From assembly GCF_031954365.1 (NCBI RefSeq), contig NZ_JAUSVZ010000001.1: DNA of 64,000 nucleotides; one strand, given 5' to 3'. The notes beneath the pieces were generated by a model that did no database searches, was not told the DNA's origin, and saw only the letters and a list, made by a program, of their open reading frames with translations. Below are positions 7,670 to 16,083 of this stretch, piece after piece. Each line of letters opens with the position of its first letter. The stretch's first letter is position 1. The stretch is from Brevibacillus aydinogluensis (lineage in GTDB: Bacteria > Bacillota > Bacilli > Brevibacillales > Brevibacillaceae). The translations under genes were made by a program, and so were the position numbers.

Positions 7670-8641
7670 GTGGCTGAAGATCTGCTGATTGTCAAGAATC
7701 TGAAAAAATACTACTCCATCACAGGCGGCGTTTTCGGGAAAGAGGTTGGCGTAGTCAAGGCGGTGGACGACGTATCGTTCACGGTCAAGCGGGGGGAGAC
7801 GCTCGGCCTGGTGGGCGAGAGCGGCTGCGGCAAGTCGACGACCGGACGCTCTCTGCTGCGGCTGATCGAACCGACCGCCGGAGAAGTGATATTTGACGGC
7901 GTCAATGTCACCGCGCTCACAGCGGACGAGATGCGCAGGATGCGCCGCCACATGCAGATTGTCTTTCAGGATCCGTTCGCCTCTCTCAACCCTCGTCACA
8001 ATATTGAAAAGATTTTGGAAGAACCGCTCGTGGTGCACGGCATCGGCACGCCAGACGAACGGAAAAAGCGGGTGCGGGAGATGCTGGAAGTGGTCGGTTT
8101 GAGCAGCGCCCACGCACAGCGCTATCCGCACCAGTTCAGCGGCGGCCAGCGGCAGCGGATCGGCATCGCCCGGGCCCTGATGCTCAACCCCAAACTGATC
8201 GTGGCAGACGAACCGGTGTCGGCGCTGGACGTATCCATCCAGTCGCAGGTGCTCAACCTGATGCAGGATCTGCAGCAGGAATTGGGGCTCACCTACCTGT
8301 TCATCGCCCACGATCTGAGCGTCGTACGCCACATCAGCGACCGCGTCGGCGTGATGTACCTGGGGCGACTGGTGGAACTGGCCGACAGCGAAACGCTGTA
8401 CGACCAGCCGCTGCACCCGTACACGCGCGCGCTGCTGTCAGCCGTGCCGTCGCCTGATCCGGATGCCGTGCGGGAACGGATCATCCTGCAGGGAGATGTG
8501 CCCAGCCCGGCCAATCCGCCCGGCGGATGCACATTTCACACCCGCTGTCCCCATGTGACCGAAGAATGCCGCAGCGTGCGTCCCGCATTTCAGGACGTTG
8601 GCGGCGGCCATTTCATCGCCTGTCATTTGTACAAGACGTGA
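7670..8641 (+). CDS. Oligopeptide/dipeptide ABC transporter ATP-binding protein (OppF/DppF type)
   Basis: The second ATPase of the importer, 323 residues. It has Walker A GESGCGKST, signature FSGGQRQRI, Walker B LIVADEP, H-loop IAHDLS and the OppF-type Cys-containing tail (GGCTFHTRCPHVTEEC). An ATG at 7664 sits one base from the AAAGGAG site, too close. GTG at 7670 has proper spacing and was chosen. It lies 18 bases after its partner. The two ATPases form a heterodimer on the cytoplasmic face of the permeases. Confidence 0.9.
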   Translation: MAEDLLIVKNLKKYYSITGGVFGKEVGVVKAVDDVSFTVKRGETLGLVGESGCGKSTTGRSLLRLIEPTAGEVIFDGVNVTALTADEMRRMRRHMQIVFQDPFASLNPRHNIEKILEEPLVVHGIGTPDERKKRVREMLEVVGLSSAHAQRYPHQFSGGQRQRIGIARALMLNPKLIVADEPVSALDVSIQSQVLNLMQDLQQELGLTYLFIAHDLSVVRHISDRVGVMYLGRLVELADSETLYDQPLHPYTRALLSAVPSPDPDAVRERIILQGDVPSPANPPGGCTFHTRCPHVTEECRSVRPAFQDVGGGHFIACHLYKT

Positions 8642-8797
8642 GTCACGAGGGGACCGGGGAGGAGCGAAAAGCACCCGCACGGTCGGGAGCAACGCTGCCT
8701 GTTCCCAGGCAAAGGGGGGGATGCGGAAAAACGGTGACGATCCAAATCTTTCGAATAATGGCGTGAAGAAAAACGGAGGAAAAGGGGGCACTCATCC

Positions 8798-10447
8798 ATG
8801 AAGAAGAACGTGCTTACTGCTGCAATGGCCAGCCTGTTGGCGCTCTCCATGGCGCTGGCAGGATGCAGCGGCTCGCAAACGGCTCAGCAGCCGGCTGACC
8901 AATCGGGGCAACAACCGGCGCAGACGGCGACGGAACCGGCCAACAACGGTCCCAAGCAGTTGATCATCGGCCGCGGCGCTGATACGAAAAGCCTTGATCC
9001 CATCCGGGAGACCGACGGTGAAACCTTTAAGGTGACGGAAAACATATACGAAACGCTGGTCAGCTATGAAGACACCAGCACCAAGGTCATTCCCGGATTG
9101 GCGGAGAGCTGGGAGATTTCACCGGACGGCTTGACCTACACCTTCAAGCTCCGCCAGGGCGTGAAATTCCACGACGGCACCGATTTCAACGCCGAAGCGG
9201 TCAAGTTCAACTTTGACCGCTGGATGGACAAGAGCAACAAGTACCACAACCCCGAGGGCTACCCGTACTACAACGACATGTTCGGCGGCTACAAAGGCGA
9301 CAAGGATCACGTAATCAAGGAAGTCAAGGTGGTCGATCCGTACACCGTGCAGTTCGTGCTGAACCGGACAATGGCGCCGTTCCTGGCGAACCTGGGCATG
9401 TCGCCGTTTGCGATTGCGTCTCCGAAAGCGATCGAAAGCGGAACGCTTGGGGAGAAGCCGGTCGGTACGGGACCGTTCAAGTTCGTGGAATGGGTTCGCA
9501 ACGACACCATCACGCTGGAGAAAAACCCCGACTACTGGAACAAGGGGCTGCCCAAGCTGGACAAGGTCGTCTTTAAAGTCATTCCGGAAAACACGGCGCG
9601 CCTGACCGCGCTTGCCTCCGGCGAAATCGACCTGATGGACGGTCTCAATCCGGACGATGCAGAGAGCGTGAAGGAGAACGAGGACCTGCAGTTGATCCTG
9701 CGCCCGTCGATGAACGTCGGCTATTTGGCGTTCAACACGGAGAAGAAGCCGTTTGACAATCCGAAAGTGCGTCAAGCCATCGGCTACGCCATCAACAAGC
9801 CGGAACTGGTCCAAGCGTTCTACAGCGGCCTGGGTGAACCGGCAACCAACCCGATGCCGCCCAGCCTCTGGGGTTACAACGACCAGATCAAGGACCGCGA
9901 GTACAACCTGGAAAAGGCCAAGCAGCTGCTGGCGGAGGCAGGCTATCCCAATGGCTTCAAGGTCAAGTTCTGGGCGATGCCGGTGCCGCGTCCGTACATC
10001 CCCGACGGCAAGAAGATTGCCGAGGCCATTCAGCAGGATCTGAAAAAGATCGGCATCGAGACGGAAATTGTCACGATGGAGTGGGCCACCTATCTGGAAA
10101 AAACGCGGAAAGGCGAGCACGACATGTGCCTGCTCGGGTGGACTGGCGACAACGGCGACCCGGACAACTTCCTGTATACACTGCTTGACAAAAACACGAT
10201 CAACGGCAACAACATTTCCCGCTACAGCAATGAGGAAGTCCACCAACTGCTGCTGAAAGCGCAGTCCTTGCCCGATCAAGCGGAGCGGGAAGCCCTGTAC
10301 AAGAAAGCCCAGGAGATCATTTTCAACGACGCGCCGCTGATCCCGCTGGTGCACTCCACTCCGCCGCTCGCCGCGAAGAAGAGCGTCACGGGCTATCAGC
10401 CTCATCCCAAAGGCAGCGAAAGCGTAGAAAAGGTAGACATCCAATAA
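8798..10447 (+). CDS. Peptide ABC transporter substrate-binding lipoprotein (SBP family 5)
   Basis: A 549-residue extracytoplasmic peptide receptor. The signal sequence ends in a lipobox (MALAGC), so the mature protein is a lipoprotein anchored outside the membrane. A Gln/Ala/Thr-rich linker follows, then the family 5 fold: SLDPIRETDGETFKV, the signature-like YTFKLRQGVKFHDG, and the hinge region GYLAFNTEKKPFDNPKVRQA. It delivers peptides to the permeases encoded downstream. A GGAGG site precedes the ATG. A hairpin after the gene probably lowers read-through, so the receptor is made in excess over the membrane parts. Confidence 0.9.
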   Translation: MKKNVLTAAMASLLALSMALAGCSGSQTAQQPADQSGQQPAQTATEPANNGPKQLIIGRGADTKSLDPIRETDGETFKVTENIYETLVSYEDTSTKVIPGLAESWEISPDGLTYTFKLRQGVKFHDGTDFNAEAVKFNFDRWMDKSNKYHNPEGYPYYNDMFGGYKGDKDHVIKEVKVVDPYTVQFVLNRTMAPFLANLGMSPFAIASPKAIESGTLGEKPVGTGPFKFVEWVRNDTITLEKNPDYWNKGLPKLDKVVFKVIPENTARLTALASGEIDLMDGLNPDDAESVKENEDLQLILRPSMNVGYLAFNTEKKPFDNPKVRQAIGYAINKPELVQAFYSGLGEPATNPMPPSLWGYNDQIKDREYNLEKAKQLLAEAGYPNGFKVKFWAMPVPRPYIPDGKKIAEAIQQDLKKIGIETEIVTMEWATYLEKTRKGEHDMCLLGWTGDNGDPDNFLYTLLDKNTINGNNISRYSNEEVHQLLLKAQSLPDQAEREALYKKAQEIIFNDAPLIPLVHSTPPLAAKKSVTGYQPHPKGSESVEKVDIQ

Positions 10448-10461
10448 GGAAGACGGCAACA

Positions 10462-10496
10462 AAGGGTAAGAGGAACCCTTCTTCTTACCCTTCTCT
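10462..10496 (+). terminator. Intra-operon hairpin between the binding protein and permease genes
   Basis: AAGGGTAAGA pairs perfectly with TCTTACCCTT around an 11-base loop. The tail (CTCTCATG) is only weakly T-rich, which suggests partial termination or 3'-end stabilisation rather than a full stop. Confidence 0.6.
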
Positions 10497-10525
10497 CATG
10501 TGCAAAACGCGAGGAAAGCGAGGAG

Positions 10526-11536
10526 ATGGCCTTGCTGTCATACACGATTCGTAGATTGTTGATGCTGATTCCCGTGCTCCTTGGCATGTCGCTGATTGTA
10601 TTTGCCATCATTCGCGCCATCCCCGGCGATCCGGCGCTGACCATTTTGGGAGAAAAGGCAAGTGCCAAAGCTCTGGAGGATCTGCGGCAGCAGCTCGGGC
10701 TGAACAATCCCTGGTACGTGCAGTACTTCCACTACCTGTGGGACGTTCTCAGGGGAGACCTGGGCGTATCCTTGCACACCAAGGCTCCCATCGCGAAGGA
10801 ATTGGGGCCGTACCTGGCTGCCACCATTGAATTGACGCTGGTCAGCATGATATTTGCCGTTTTCATCGGCGTAAATGCCGGAATCATTTCGGCCTGGAAG
10901 CAAAACTCGTGGTTTGACTACATCTGCATGCTGGTTGCGTTGATCGGCGTATCCATGCCCGTATTCTGGCTGGGGTTGATGGAGCAGTGGCTGTTTGCCC
11001 AGGAGTTGAAGTGGCTGCCTTCCATTGGACGCGACAATCCGCGTGATCCCGTAACGGCGATTACGCATTTCTATATCATTGATGCGATGCTGGCCGGTCG
11101 TTGGGACCATCTCCGCGACGTGATCGAGCACCTGATTTTGCCGAGCATCGCGCTGGGGACCATCCCGATGGCGATCATCGCCCGCATCACCCGTTCCAGC
11201 ATGCTGGAAGTGATGCGCTCCGACTATATTCGGACGGCACGTGCCAAGGGGCTGGGACAGTTTTTCGTGGTGTACAAGCACGCCTTGAAAAATGCGCTGA
11301 TTCCCGTCCTGACCATCGTCGGGCTGCAGACAGGGCTGTTGATCGGCGGAGCCGTCCTGACCGAGACGATTTTTGGCTGGCCCGGCGTTGGCCGATACAT
11401 TTTTACGGCGATTGGAAACCGCGATTATCCCGTCATTCAATCAAGCATTCTCGTCATCGCTACGATTTTTGTCCTGATCAACCTGTTGGTCGACCTCCTC
11501 TACGCCTATGTCGATCCGCGCATTAAATACCGCTAA
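10526..11536 (+). CDS. Peptide ABC transporter permease (OppB/DppB type)
   Basis: A 336-residue membrane protein with the N-terminal OppB/DppB segment (RRLLMLIPVLLGMSLIVF), six predicted helices and the EAA loop that docks the ATPases (RTARAKGLGQFFVVYKHALK). It forms half of the transport channel. The ATG at 10526 is close to its GAGGAG site. A TTG two codons later (10532) is better spaced and may be the true start; the difference is two residues. Confidence 0.9.
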   Translation: MALLSYTIRRLLMLIPVLLGMSLIVFAIIRAIPGDPALTILGEKASAKALEDLRQQLGLNNPWYVQYFHYLWDVLRGDLGVSLHTKAPIAKELGPYLAATIELTLVSMIFAVFIGVNAGIISAWKQNSWFDYICMLVALIGVSMPVFWLGLMEQWLFAQELKWLPSIGRDNPRDPVTAITHFYIIDAMLAGRWDHLRDVIEHLILPSIALGTIPMAIIARITRSSMLEVMRSDYIRTARAKGLGQFFVVYKHALKNALIPVLTIVGLQTGLLIGGAVLTETIFGWPGVGRYIFTAIGNRDYPVIQSSILVIATIFVLINLLVDLLYAYVDPRIKYR

Positions 11537-11548
11537 GGAGGACGTCTT

Positions 11549-12442
11549 ATGGCAGAAACCCATGTGGAAACGGTACGCGTGCAGCAAACCGACGAGCCGG
11601 TCTCGTCCCCTTGGCGCGACGCCTGGCGGACGCTCCGCAAAAACAAGCTGGCCATCGTCGGCTTCATCATCATTTTCGTGTTTGTCCTGCTGGCCCTGTT
11701 GGCTCCATACATTACCCCCTACGAATACGACAAGGGAGAGTTGATCAACAAGAACAAGCCGCCGTCGGCCGAGCACTGGTTTGGAACTGACTACAACGGG
11801 CGCGACGTGTTCACCCGGGTGATTTACGGGGCGCAAATCTCCCTGCGCGTCGGGCTGTTCTCCGTCATCGGATCGGTAATCGTCGGCACGTTTCTCGGCC
11901 TGCTTGCCGGCTATTACGGCCGCTGGGTGGACATGATCATCTCCCGGCTGTTTGACATCATGCTGGCCTTCCCCAGTATTCTGCTCGCCATCGCGATTGT
12001 GGCGATGCTCGGACCATCGCTGGAGAACGCCCTGCTGGCGATCGCCATCGTCAACATTCCTACCTACGGACGGCTGGTCCGTTCGCGCGTGTTAAGCCTG
12101 AAAGAGGAAGAGTTTGTCATGGCAGCGAAGGCGATCGGATCGAAAAACTCTCGGATTATCCTGCATCACATCCTGCCGAACAGCCTGGCGCCGATCATCG
12201 TCACCGGCACGCTGGGCATTGCGACGGCAATTCTTGAAGCGGCTGCCCTGGGGTTCCTCGGACTGGGGGCGCAGCCGCCGCAGCCGGAGTGGGGGCTGAT
12301 GCTGTCCGACTCACGCCAGTACATTCAAAAAGCGCCGTGGACCGTCATCTTCCCCGGCTTGTCCATCATGCTGACGGTGCTCGGCTTCAACCTGATCGGC
12401 GACGGTCTGCGCGACGCGCTTGACCCGCGGATGAAACATTGA
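11549..12442 (+). CDS. Peptide ABC transporter permease (OppC/DppC type)
   Basis: A 297-residue membrane protein and the second half of the channel. The N-terminus carries the OppC-type segment (WRTLRKNKLAIVGFIIIFVF) and the HWFGTDYNGRDVFTRVIYGA motif typical of DppC. The EAA loop is MAAKAIGSKNSRIILHHILP. It starts 12 bases after the first permease with a perfect TAAGGAGG site. This completes the importer. Confidence 0.92.
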   Translation: MAETHVETVRVQQTDEPVSSPWRDAWRTLRKNKLAIVGFIIIFVFVLLALLAPYITPYEYDKGELINKNKPPSAEHWFGTDYNGRDVFTRVIYGAQISLRVGLFSVIGSVIVGTFLGLLAGYYGRWVDMIISRLFDIMLAFPSILLAIAIVAMLGPSLENALLAIAIVNIPTYGRLVRSRVLSLKEEEFVMAAKAIGSKNSRIILHHILPNSLAPIIVTGTLGIATAILEAAALGFLGLGAQPPQPEWGLMLSDSRQYIQKAPWTVIFPGLSIMLTVLGFNLIGDGLRDALDPRMKH

Positions 12443-12466
12443 AAACGCCATTCTGTCCGGCTGTCG

Positions 12467-12483
12467 AGGCTGCTCGGCAGCCT
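12467..12483 (+). terminator. Weak hairpin after the peptide importer operon
   Basis: AGGCTGC and GCAGCCT pair around a TCG loop, but no T run follows. It may be an inefficient terminator that lets some transcription into the peptidase gene. Confidence 0.35.
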
Positions 12484-12589
12484 TCCCGTATATAGACAAA
12501 GTCCGTGGAGCATGGGTGATAGGGCCCGCTCGCTTCTTTTTTTTCCGAGGACATGGTATCCTCGCTAGTAGATACCAAGAGAAAGCAGG

Positions 12590-13693
12590 GTGAGCAAGTT
12601 GTACCAGGAGCGCATGCAGCAGTTGCACACGTATATGGAAAAGGAAGAGTTGGACGCGGTGTTGATCACCTCGCCCAAACACGTTTACTATCTGACTGGC
12701 TTTTTTACGGAACCCCACGAACGCTTCATGGGCCTCATCATCCCGGCGCAGGGCGAACCGTCGTTGATCGTCCCGGCGCTGGATCGTGAAGCGGCGGCAG
12801 CGGCGGCTTCCGGGGTCAAGCAAATCCTGACGCATACCGATACGGATAATCCGTATGACGTGTTGAAGCAGGCGCTGCCCGCCGGAGTGACGCGGTTGGG
12901 CATCGAGAAGAGCCACATGACTGTGGAGCGCTTTGAAGCGATGAGCGCGGTCGTGTCGGCCAAGCGGTACGCCGACGTGGAGGAACCGCTCCGCGAAATG
13001 CGGTTGATCAAGTCGGCGGAGGAAGTGGCCCGCATCAGGCACGCCGTGCGGCTGGTGGAACAGGCACTGAGCGAGAGTCTGAAAAAAGTGAAACCGGGCG
13101 TCACCGAGATGGAGATCGTCGCCGAACTGGAATACCAGATGAAGCGGTTGGGGGCTGACGGGCCGTCGTTTGACACGATGGTGCTGGCCGGCGAAAAATC
13201 GGCGCTGCCGCACGGAACCCCGGGCAGCCGGCAGGTGCGCGAGGGAGACCTGCTGTTGTTTGACCTGGGCGTGGCGGCTGACGGCTACGTGTCCGACATC
13301 ACCCGCACCTTTGCGATCGGCGAGATCAGTGCACAGCTTCGGGAAATCTACGAGACGGTGCTTGCGGCCAACGAAGCGGCCATCGCTGAGGTGCGTCCGG
13401 GTGTCACGCTGGCTCACCTCGACCAAACGGCTCGCCGCGTAATCGAGGAAAAAGGGTATGGTCCGTATTTCATGCACCGTCTGGGGCACGGATTGGGCAT
13501 GGACGTCCACGAATATCCGTCGGTTCACGGACAAAACCAGGACGTGCTTCGTCCCGGCATGGTCTTCACGATCGAACCGGGGATCTACCTCCCGGGCGTG
13601 GGGGGCGTGCGAATCGAGGACGACGTGCTGGTGACCGACAGCGGCTGCGATGTATTGACGCAGTTCCCGAAACAGCTGACCGTCATCAGGTAA
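12590..13693 (+). CDS. M24 family metallopeptidase (Xaa-Pro aminopeptidase/dipeptidase-like)
   Basis: A 367-residue pita-bread peptidase. An N-terminal creatinase-like domain (residues 1-130) precedes the catalytic domain, whose five metal ligands are visible: two Asp in FDLGVAADGYVSDITRTF, His in HRLGHGLGMDVHEYP, and Glu in TIEPGIYLP and GGVRIEDDVLV. It is cytoplasmic and likely cleaves peptides at proline. Its place behind the peptide importer suggests it digests imported peptides. The start is uncertain. GTG at 12590 is used here, but TTG at 12599 is better spaced from AGGGTGA. A perfect 6-bp inverted repeat (12555-12576) lies just upstream. Confidence 0.88.
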   Translation: MSKLYQERMQQLHTYMEKEELDAVLITSPKHVYYLTGFFTEPHERFMGLIIPAQGEPSLIVPALDREAAAAAASGVKQILTHTDTDNPYDVLKQALPAGVTRLGIEKSHMTVERFEAMSAVVSAKRYADVEEPLREMRLIKSAEEVARIRHAVRLVEQALSESLKKVKPGVTEMEIVAELEYQMKRLGADGPSFDTMVLAGEKSALPHGTPGSRQVREGDLLLFDLGVAADGYVSDITRTFAIGEISAQLREIYETVLAANEAAIAEVRPGVTLAHLDQTARRVIEEKGYGPYFMHRLGHGLGMDVHEYPSVHGQNQDVLRPGMVFTIEPGIYLPGVGGVRIEDDVLVTDSGCDVLTQFPKQLTVIR

Positions 13694-13721
13694 GGCTCAG
13701 ACGAAAAACGAATATGGTGTT

Positions 13722-13915
13722 TCACGGTGCCGTCCGGGTGCAGGTCCGCCCGGGGGGCTTAAAAGGGAAGTTCGGTGAAAGTCCGACGCGGTCCCGCCAC
13801 TGTAACGGGAGCGCCCTGCGACAGCCACTGTCTCGCCGGTCTGGCGAGATGGGAAGGTGCAGGGAGCGATGAACCCAAGCCAGGAGACCTGCCGTGAAGC
13901 GATCACGCTTTTACC
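13722..13915 (+). promoter_or_regulatory. Cobalamin (B12) riboswitch, orphaned
   Basis: The conserved core is plain: TTAAAAGGGAA, then GGTGAAAGTCC, GCGGTCCCGCCACTGTAA, and the B12 box AAGCCAGGAGACCTGCC at 13877-13893. Such elements bind adenosylcobalamin and turn off downstream B12 uptake or synthesis genes. Here a strong terminator follows at 14002-14036 (the expression platform), then only a broken BtuC/FecCD permease remnant. No intact cobalamin gene is present in the window. Confidence 0.93.
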
Positions 13916-14001
13916 CACGAGGATGGGGATGTGTGGAAAGCAGGGGACAGAAAGAAACGGCGCTCCGCGTCTGTTCTTTTGTCGTGTCCGCATGCAGACA
14001 G

Positions 14002-14036
14002 GCATCTTCCGTCCAATACGGGAGGTGCTTTTTTGT
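14002..14036 (+). terminator. Riboswitch expression-platform terminator
   Basis: GCATCTTCCGT pairs with ACGGGAGGTGC (11 pairs, two of them G-U) around CCAAT, followed by TTTTTT. It sits about 90 bases after the B12 aptamer and is the likely off-switch when cobalamin is bound. Confidence 0.8.
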
Positions 14037-14054
14037 TTGTGCGTAAACATGTGA

Positions 14055-14261
14055 GCCAGGTTTACAACAGGCAGGCGAGTATGTATTGGTGCTTTCGTCG
14101 GGGATGGCCTCTCCGTAGTCGGGGCGGCCATCCAGGCACTTGTCCGCAATTCCCTCGCTGATCCCGACATCCTGGGCGTCTCTTCGGGGGCGTCGGTCGG
14201 GGCGACATCGGTCATGCTGTTTGGCGCACTCCCGCTCCCCTGGACCCGTTTTTCGCCATAA
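14055..14261 (+). pseudogene. Remnant of a FecCD/BtuC-type cobalamin or siderophore permease
   Basis: In this frame 68 codons read as the middle of a FecCD-family permease, including LSVVGAAIQALVRNSLADPD and ILGVSSGASVGATSVM, then a stop at 14259. Intact proteins of this family have about 330 residues. Both the N-terminal helices and more than half of the C-terminus are missing, and there is no start codon or ribosome binding site. The position right behind the B12 riboswitch shows that a cobalamin uptake operon once stood here and was deleted. Confidence 0.85.
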
Positions 14262-14265
14262 ACGT

Positions 14266-14294
14266 TGTAACATTTCGTCGGCCGGCCGCATCTA
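14266..14294 (+). promoter_or_regulatory. Candidate ECF-type (sigma-X-like) promoter of the second sigma operon
   Basis: TGTAAC at 14266-14271, a 17-base spacer and CATC at 14289-14292 resemble the sigma-X pattern (TGTAAC, then CGWC) with one mismatch in the -10. It ends 35 bases before the sigma start, suggesting autoregulation. Confidence 0.4.
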
Positions 14295-14328
14295 AACAGG
14301 TGAATGCACACGAAGGGAGGCGCGCCGC

Positions 14329-14877
14329 GTGGAAAAACTGCAGCCGACGGTGGAAGCGGTGCTGGAACAGATCATGCGGGAATACGGGACGCGCGTGCTT
14401 CGCCTGGTCACCTTGATGGTGAAAGACCGCAGTCTGGCGGAAGACATCACGCAGGACGTCTTTTTGAAAGCGTACCGTCACCTGCCCCGTTTTCGCGGCG
14501 AGAGCAGCATCCGCACCTGGCTCTACCGGATCGCCGTGAACGAGTGCAAAGGGTGCCTGCGCTCCTGGGCGTTTCGCAACCTGCTGCCTCGTTCCTGGAT
14601 CAGCCGGGAGAGCGACGTGTCCGCGGAGCGGCAGGTCATGGAGCGGGCGCAACGGGACGAGCTGGTTCGCCTGGTGCTGGAGCTGCCGCCGCTGTACCGC
14701 CAGGTGATCGCGCTGCACTACTACGCCGATCTGTCCATCGCGGAAACGGCCGAAGTGCTTGGCGTGACGGAGGGAACGGTCCGGACACGGCTGCACCGCG
14801 CCCGGCAGCAGTTGAGACAGCGGATGGAGTCAAGGGAGGAATGGGAATGGAACGGGACAAATGGCTGCGAGAGCTGA
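14329..14877 (+). CDS. ECF sigma-70 family RNA polymerase sigma factor
   Basis: A 182-residue ECF sigma factor. Region 2 includes LAEDITQDVFLKAYRHLPRF and SSIRTWLYRIAVNECK; region 4 is LSIAETAEVLGVTEGTVRTR, then LHRARQQL. It starts at GTG with a GAAGGGAGG site. It overlaps the downstream gene by 31 bases, and that gene has the layout of its membrane anti-sigma factor. The regulon is unknown. It stands right behind the orphan B12 riboswitch and permease remnant with no terminator in between, so riboswitch read-through could reach it. Confidence 0.87.
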   Translation: MEKLQPTVEAVLEQIMREYGTRVLRLVTLMVKDRSLAEDITQDVFLKAYRHLPRFRGESSIRTWLYRIAVNECKGCLRSWAFRNLLPRSWISRESDVSAERQVMERAQRDELVRLVLELPPLYRQVIALHYYADLSIAETAEVLGVTEGTVRTRLHRARQQLRQRMESREEWEWNGTNGCES

Positions 14878-15860
14878 AGGAGCGGGCCGACGAAACGGTG
14901 TGCAAGGACGTGACGTTTACCCCCGGAATGGAAGAAGCCGTGCGAAAGCGCATCAGACAGCGGTCGCAGCGGCAGAGGCGCGGACCGCTTCTGGCGTCGG
15001 CGTCCGCTGCGGTGACGCTGCTGGCCCTGTGGATGTGGTGGCCCGATGCGCTGCAGCCCAAGCAACCGGCCGCCCCTGGCCCCGCGCCGAAGACAACCGC
15101 ACCGCCGCTGTTCGGCCTCGTCTCCTCTCCTCCCGTGCTGTGGAAAACGTCGCCGCAGATGGAGACGGTCCATGACGGCAAACCGTTCCGCTATGTCGGC
15201 GAGAAGCCGGTGCGCATCATCACGGATGAGCTGTACGAAGGACAGATGCAAAACGTGTTCTGGCTGCTGAATGGTCCGTTTGCCCCGGAAGTGAATCTGG
15301 TCGGGTGGAGCACCGAGGGGGAGCGCGTGGATCTGGGCAGCTACCGGGTGGCGGGACCGCAGTATGACGCGGACGGCCATTTTCCTTCCGGCATCGTTTT
15401 GCCGCATGCGGGTATCTGGAAGCTGCAGGTCGTCTCCGGCGGCAAGCATTTCGGACAGGTGTTCGTCGAGGTGAAGGAGGGCGTGTCGCCGGCCAACCGG
15501 GAACTGGTCACGCCGCTGATTACCCGCTACCTGCAGAGCATCCGGGGTGATCTTGACTGGCTCGGCGGTGAGCGGGACGTCAAACTGGATGTAATCGGCG
15601 TGGAAGCCCCCAATGCGGAGAACCGGCGCGTGTACGCATGGGTGCAGATTACCGGCAGGGGCGGGGACCAACAGCAGCTCGCGCTCAGCGCCCCGATGGT
15701 CTTTGACATCGCGTACAGGGTCTCTCGCGGCGGCAGCGCCGGGTACCAGGTCACAAGCCACCGCATGCCGGAGGACGGCAGCCGTTACCAGAGCAGCCTC
15801 GAGTCGATGTTTCCGCCGCAGATCGTGCAGAAACTGAAAAGGTACGGCTCTGCACACTGA
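14847..15860 (+). CDS. Putative membrane-anchored anti-sigma factor
   Basis: A 337-residue protein partnered with the preceding sigma gene. A charged cytoplasmic N-terminus of about 50 residues (ERDKWLRELKERADETVC) is followed by one membrane helix (LLASASAAVTLLALWMWW) and a Pro-rich linker. A ~240-residue exterior domain follows, with beta-rich segments such as WLLNGPFAPEVNLVGWS and LPHAGIWKLQVVSGGKHFG. That domain looks like a sensory or Ig-like fold; I do not recognise its family with certainty. The ATG at 14847 was chosen because it is well spaced from GGGAGG. An ATG two codons earlier sits too close. Confidence 0.65.
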   Translation: MERDKWLRELKERADETVCKDVTFTPGMEEAVRKRIRQRSQRQRRGPLLASASAAVTLLALWMWWPDALQPKQPAAPGPAPKTTAPPLFGLVSSPPVLWKTSPQMETVHDGKPFRYVGEKPVRIITDELYEGQMQNVFWLLNGPFAPEVNLVGWSTEGERVDLGSYRVAGPQYDADGHFPSGIVLPHAGIWKLQVVSGGKHFGQVFVEVKEGVSPANRELVTPLITRYLQSIRGDLDWLGGERDVKLDVIGVEAPNAENRRVYAWVQITGRGGDQQQLALSAPMVFDIAYRVSRGGSAGYQVTSHRMPEDGSRYQSSLESMFPPQIVQKLKRYGSAH

Positions 15861-15982
15861 CAGGGCCGTACCCGGGTGCTGCTCCCCTAATTCCCCCGTC
15901 GCCCTCTCCTCCAGAAGGGGTGCGCCCCGTCATGCCCCTTCCATCTCCCATCTTCCCTCTCCTTCCGCCTCGTTCCTGCTTA

Positions 15983-16011
15983 TTGCTCCGCTATCCGGCC
16001 TTTGTTATAAT
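15983..16011 (+). promoter_or_regulatory. Sigma-A promoter of lepA
   Basis: TTGCTC, a 17-base spacer and a perfect TATAAT end 72 bases before the lepA start. Confidence 0.7.
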
Positions 16012-16083
16012 TAACCTTAGTGTATTTTTTCGGAACGCTATCTGAAAGCGACTTTCGGATGGCGTGGGAGGGAACAGACACAG

